A DNA stretch of 60,954 nt, taken from Clostridium saudiense (GTDB taxonomy: Bacteria > Bacillota > Clostridia > Clostridiales > Clostridiaceae). Each line of letters begins with the position of its first letter. Position 1 is the stretch's first letter. The position numbers and the translations under genes are program-made. The stretch spans positions 1-60,954 of the forward strand of contig NZ_CBYM010000019.1 of NCBI RefSeq assembly GCF_000577815.1, read 5' to 3'. The notes beneath the pieces were generated by a model. That model ran no database searches. It worked only from the letters and a program-made list of their open reading frames with translations, and was not told the DNA's origin. Positions 58,501-60,954 of the stretch are shown one piece after another.

Positions 58501-58920
58501 GCATATCCTCAATCAGACTTTATTTCAGAAATTAAGCCAGAATTAAGAGAATATGTATCTATGACTGGAGAAACAAGAGACTTAACTCAGGGTGCAGCTA
58601 AGACACCTTCAACTAATAGATTTAAGCCAACTTATAGTAATCCACATAGTTTAAGAAGTGATTACGGAACATTTGAAAATAGAAACTTTGGTGGAAGTGG
58701 GCTATCAAGAACAAATAGTTCAACAAATTCAAATAGTTCATCTTCATTAATGACAGCAGCAGAGGCAACTATGGGAAGAAAAGTTAAGCATAATAAGTTT
58801 GGAGAAGGAACAATTGTATCAGTTGCTGATGTTAATGGAGATAAAAAATTAACTATTGCATTTGATAAACAAGGAATAAAGAACTTAATGTTATCAATGG
58901 CAAAGCTTGAACTTTTATAA
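55510..58920 (+). CDS. pcrA: UvrD/PcrA-type DNA helicase interrupted by an intein
   Basis: The 1136-residue precursor contains a superfamily 1 helicase split by a 359-residue intein (residues 251-609). The spliced protein would be 777 residues, normal for PcrA. Helicase motifs are AGAGSGKT (motif I), TFTNKAAKEM (Ia), DEYQDTN (II), GDDDQ/CIYQWRGAD (III, split by the intein), QNYRSKGNIL (IV), MTIHSAKGLEFPVVF (V) and YVGITRAKE (VI), with a C-terminal tail holding a Tudor-like KHNKFGEGTIVSV segment. It unwinds DNA in repair and plasmid replication. The start is TTG 55510 with GGGAGG eight bases upstream. ligA follows 27 bp later, as in Bacillus. Without splicing the ATPase would be broken. Confidence 0.96.
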   Translation: MDLKSLLNKEQYEGAVTVDGPVLILAGAGSGKTRVLTYRMAHMIEDLNIFPYKILAITFTNKAAKEMQERVQAIIGDKAKDMWISTFHSTCVRILRREIEKLGYKKNFTIYDGTDQKTLIKECIKILQINDKEITEQEIMGKISKAKDNMQSADSYYREHESNFREKKIAEVYKMYQKRLKENNALDFDDLICKTVELFKKDPETLEFYQRKFQYIMVDEYQDTNGAQYELVTLLAAKHRNLCVVGDDDQCLVEGTLITTKDGTKKIEDLKCGDNILVAAGNGETAILPITDISKKQYTNEVIKVRTVNGKVIKSTPNHLTFGKVALEEDKYYVYLMYKNGLGYRIGQTSSIRSRENKNTSGLAVRLNGEQADKIWVIKVCDSKEDATYYEQYYAIKYGIPTVVFNARGRNIVLSQEKINKMFEEINTVDAAERLMEEEYLYKEYPHHLCNAVIRENSVRKRVNISFFAGKKSIQRGLCSHRIGLNSSGEEEREKFVSAGFNVRNGERNTYRVETERALYDEAEEFTRNLAAVEDFEILRKAKLSTDKSFMFMPMGSLREGMIIAVNNNGVIEEDRIVSIERELYSGFVYDLNIDNARNYIANDIVVHNCIYQWRGADIKNILGFEKDYPEAKVIKLEQNYRSKGNILNAANVVIVNNANRKSKVLRTEQELGSKIKIYRAFSDSDEGTFVANQIEKIKREQNRQYKDFAILYRTNAQSRIFEESLRRAAIAYKIVGGTKFYDRKEIKDMLSYLKVLVNPSDSIALRRIINVPKRGIGDATIQKVLDFAESYELTLWDALSEVRTIPTLTARNCAGIEKFMELMENLMMISETVPVSHLIETILEDTGYIRELEASKQIEDKSRIENLKELVSDAVDFEKTYEAEKRSGSADFDINKTQLEAYLEKVSLVQDTDKLEDEEDENGTVVLMTIHSAKGLEFPVVFMVGMENGIFPGQASFNSDAEMEESRRLCYVGITRAKETLFMTSAEVRRVFGRTVAYPQSDFISEIKPELREYVSMTGETRDLTQGAAKTPSTNRFKPTYSNPHSLRSDYGTFENRNFGGSGLSRTNSSTNSNSSSSLMTAAEATMGRKVKHNKFGEGTIVSVADVNGDKKLTIAFDKQGIKNLMLSMAKLELL
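56260..57336 (+). mobile_element. Intein with GIY-YIG-like endonuclease domain in pcrA
   Basis: The insert runs from Cys251 (first intein residue, in CLVEGTLITTKDG) to Asn609 (in VVHN), followed by Cys610 as +1 extein residue. Block B is STPNHLT, with Thr66 and His69 in intein numbering. The C-terminal blocks are VYDLNIDNARNYIANDIVVHN with penultimate His. All class 1 splicing residues are present. Between the splicing halves, residues 82-150 read YYVYLMYKNG, GYRIGQTSSIRSR and YYEQYYAIKYG, which fit the GIY-YIG superfamily in its YKIG-type variant. LAGLIDADG or HNH motifs are not seen. The site is the invariant helicase motif III. Codon use and GC look like the host. Confidence 0.92.
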
Positions 58921-58932
58921 ATTGCCATTTAA

Positions 58933-60933
<2,001 letters not shown>

Positions 60934-60954
60934 ACATAAAAAAGTAGTTACAAA

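Noticed and set aside
58058..58928. Minus-strand ORFs opposite the end of pcrA
   Set aside because: They are antisense shadows with no ribosome binding site; the pcrA frame is fully explained by helicase motifs.

Overview
The window is AT-rich chromosomal DNA from a butyrate-forming, hydrogen-producing anaerobic Firmicute. The best fit is Clostridium sensu stricto (cluster I). The evidence is the crt-bcd-etfB-etfA-hbd butyryl-CoA cluster with Rex next to it, an [FeFe]-hydrogenase, CIRCE-controlled groESL, strong GGAGG ribosome binding sites and a dense set of metabolite riboswitches. I see no rRNA, tRNA, CRISPR array, insertion sequence or prophage. The only mobile element is an intein.

Layout. 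Positions 1-2.8 kb hold a fluoride-response locus: a cation/proton antiporter on the minus strand behind a fluoride riboswitch, and a divergent CLC of the fluoride-exporting type. From 2.8 to 8.7 kb there are two guanine riboswitches, one before an NCS2 purine permease and one before xpt; between these genes lie a DedA protein and an L,D-transpeptidase with an unusual large cytoplasmic N-terminus. From 8.7 to 17.5 kb the theme is metals: an M-box followed by a 35-codon leader ORF and mgtE, a yybP-ykoY Mn2+ riboswitch before a P-type ATPase, an ArsR/SmtB repressor with a Zn/Cd/Pb ATPase, and then a strongly promoted, terminator-ended structured RNA that resembles a NiCo riboswitch but has no metal gene after it. 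From 17.5 to 23.7 kb are rex and the butyryl-CoA genes, with a Rex operator in the crt leader. From 23.7 to 32.6 kb are small housekeeping genes, Ogg, an M28 peptidase lipoprotein, a group-B-like [FeFe]-hydrogenase, an O-antigen ligase-like protein and groESL.

From 32.9 to 44.3 kb lies a complete-looking type IV pilus assembly locus: pilD, pilB, pilC, two pilins, a pilM-pilN fusion, pilO and three minor pilins. The last minor pilin lacks Glu5, as expected of a pilus-tip subunit, and carries 13 tandem CBM5/12-like modules. This reads as a pilus with a multivalent polysaccharide-binding tip, and it is the most striking system in the window. From 44.3 to 61 kb are guaB behind a purine riboswitch with a substituted core base, guaA, a VanY-type peptidase, pgi, a YaiI/YqxD protein, a seven-repeat triple-tyrosine protein, an RsuA-type pseudouridine synthase, a probable small RNA, pcrA interrupted by an intein that carries a GIY-YIG-like nuclease domain, and ligA.

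How the parts fit. Purine supply (permease, xpt, guaB) is controlled in common by guanine-sensing leaders. Ion homeostasis genes (F-, Mg2+, Mn2+, Zn/Cd) are each controlled by their own RNA or repressor. NADH/NAD+ sensing by Rex is placed directly before the butyrate operon. All assignments come from reading the sequence; no database search was run.
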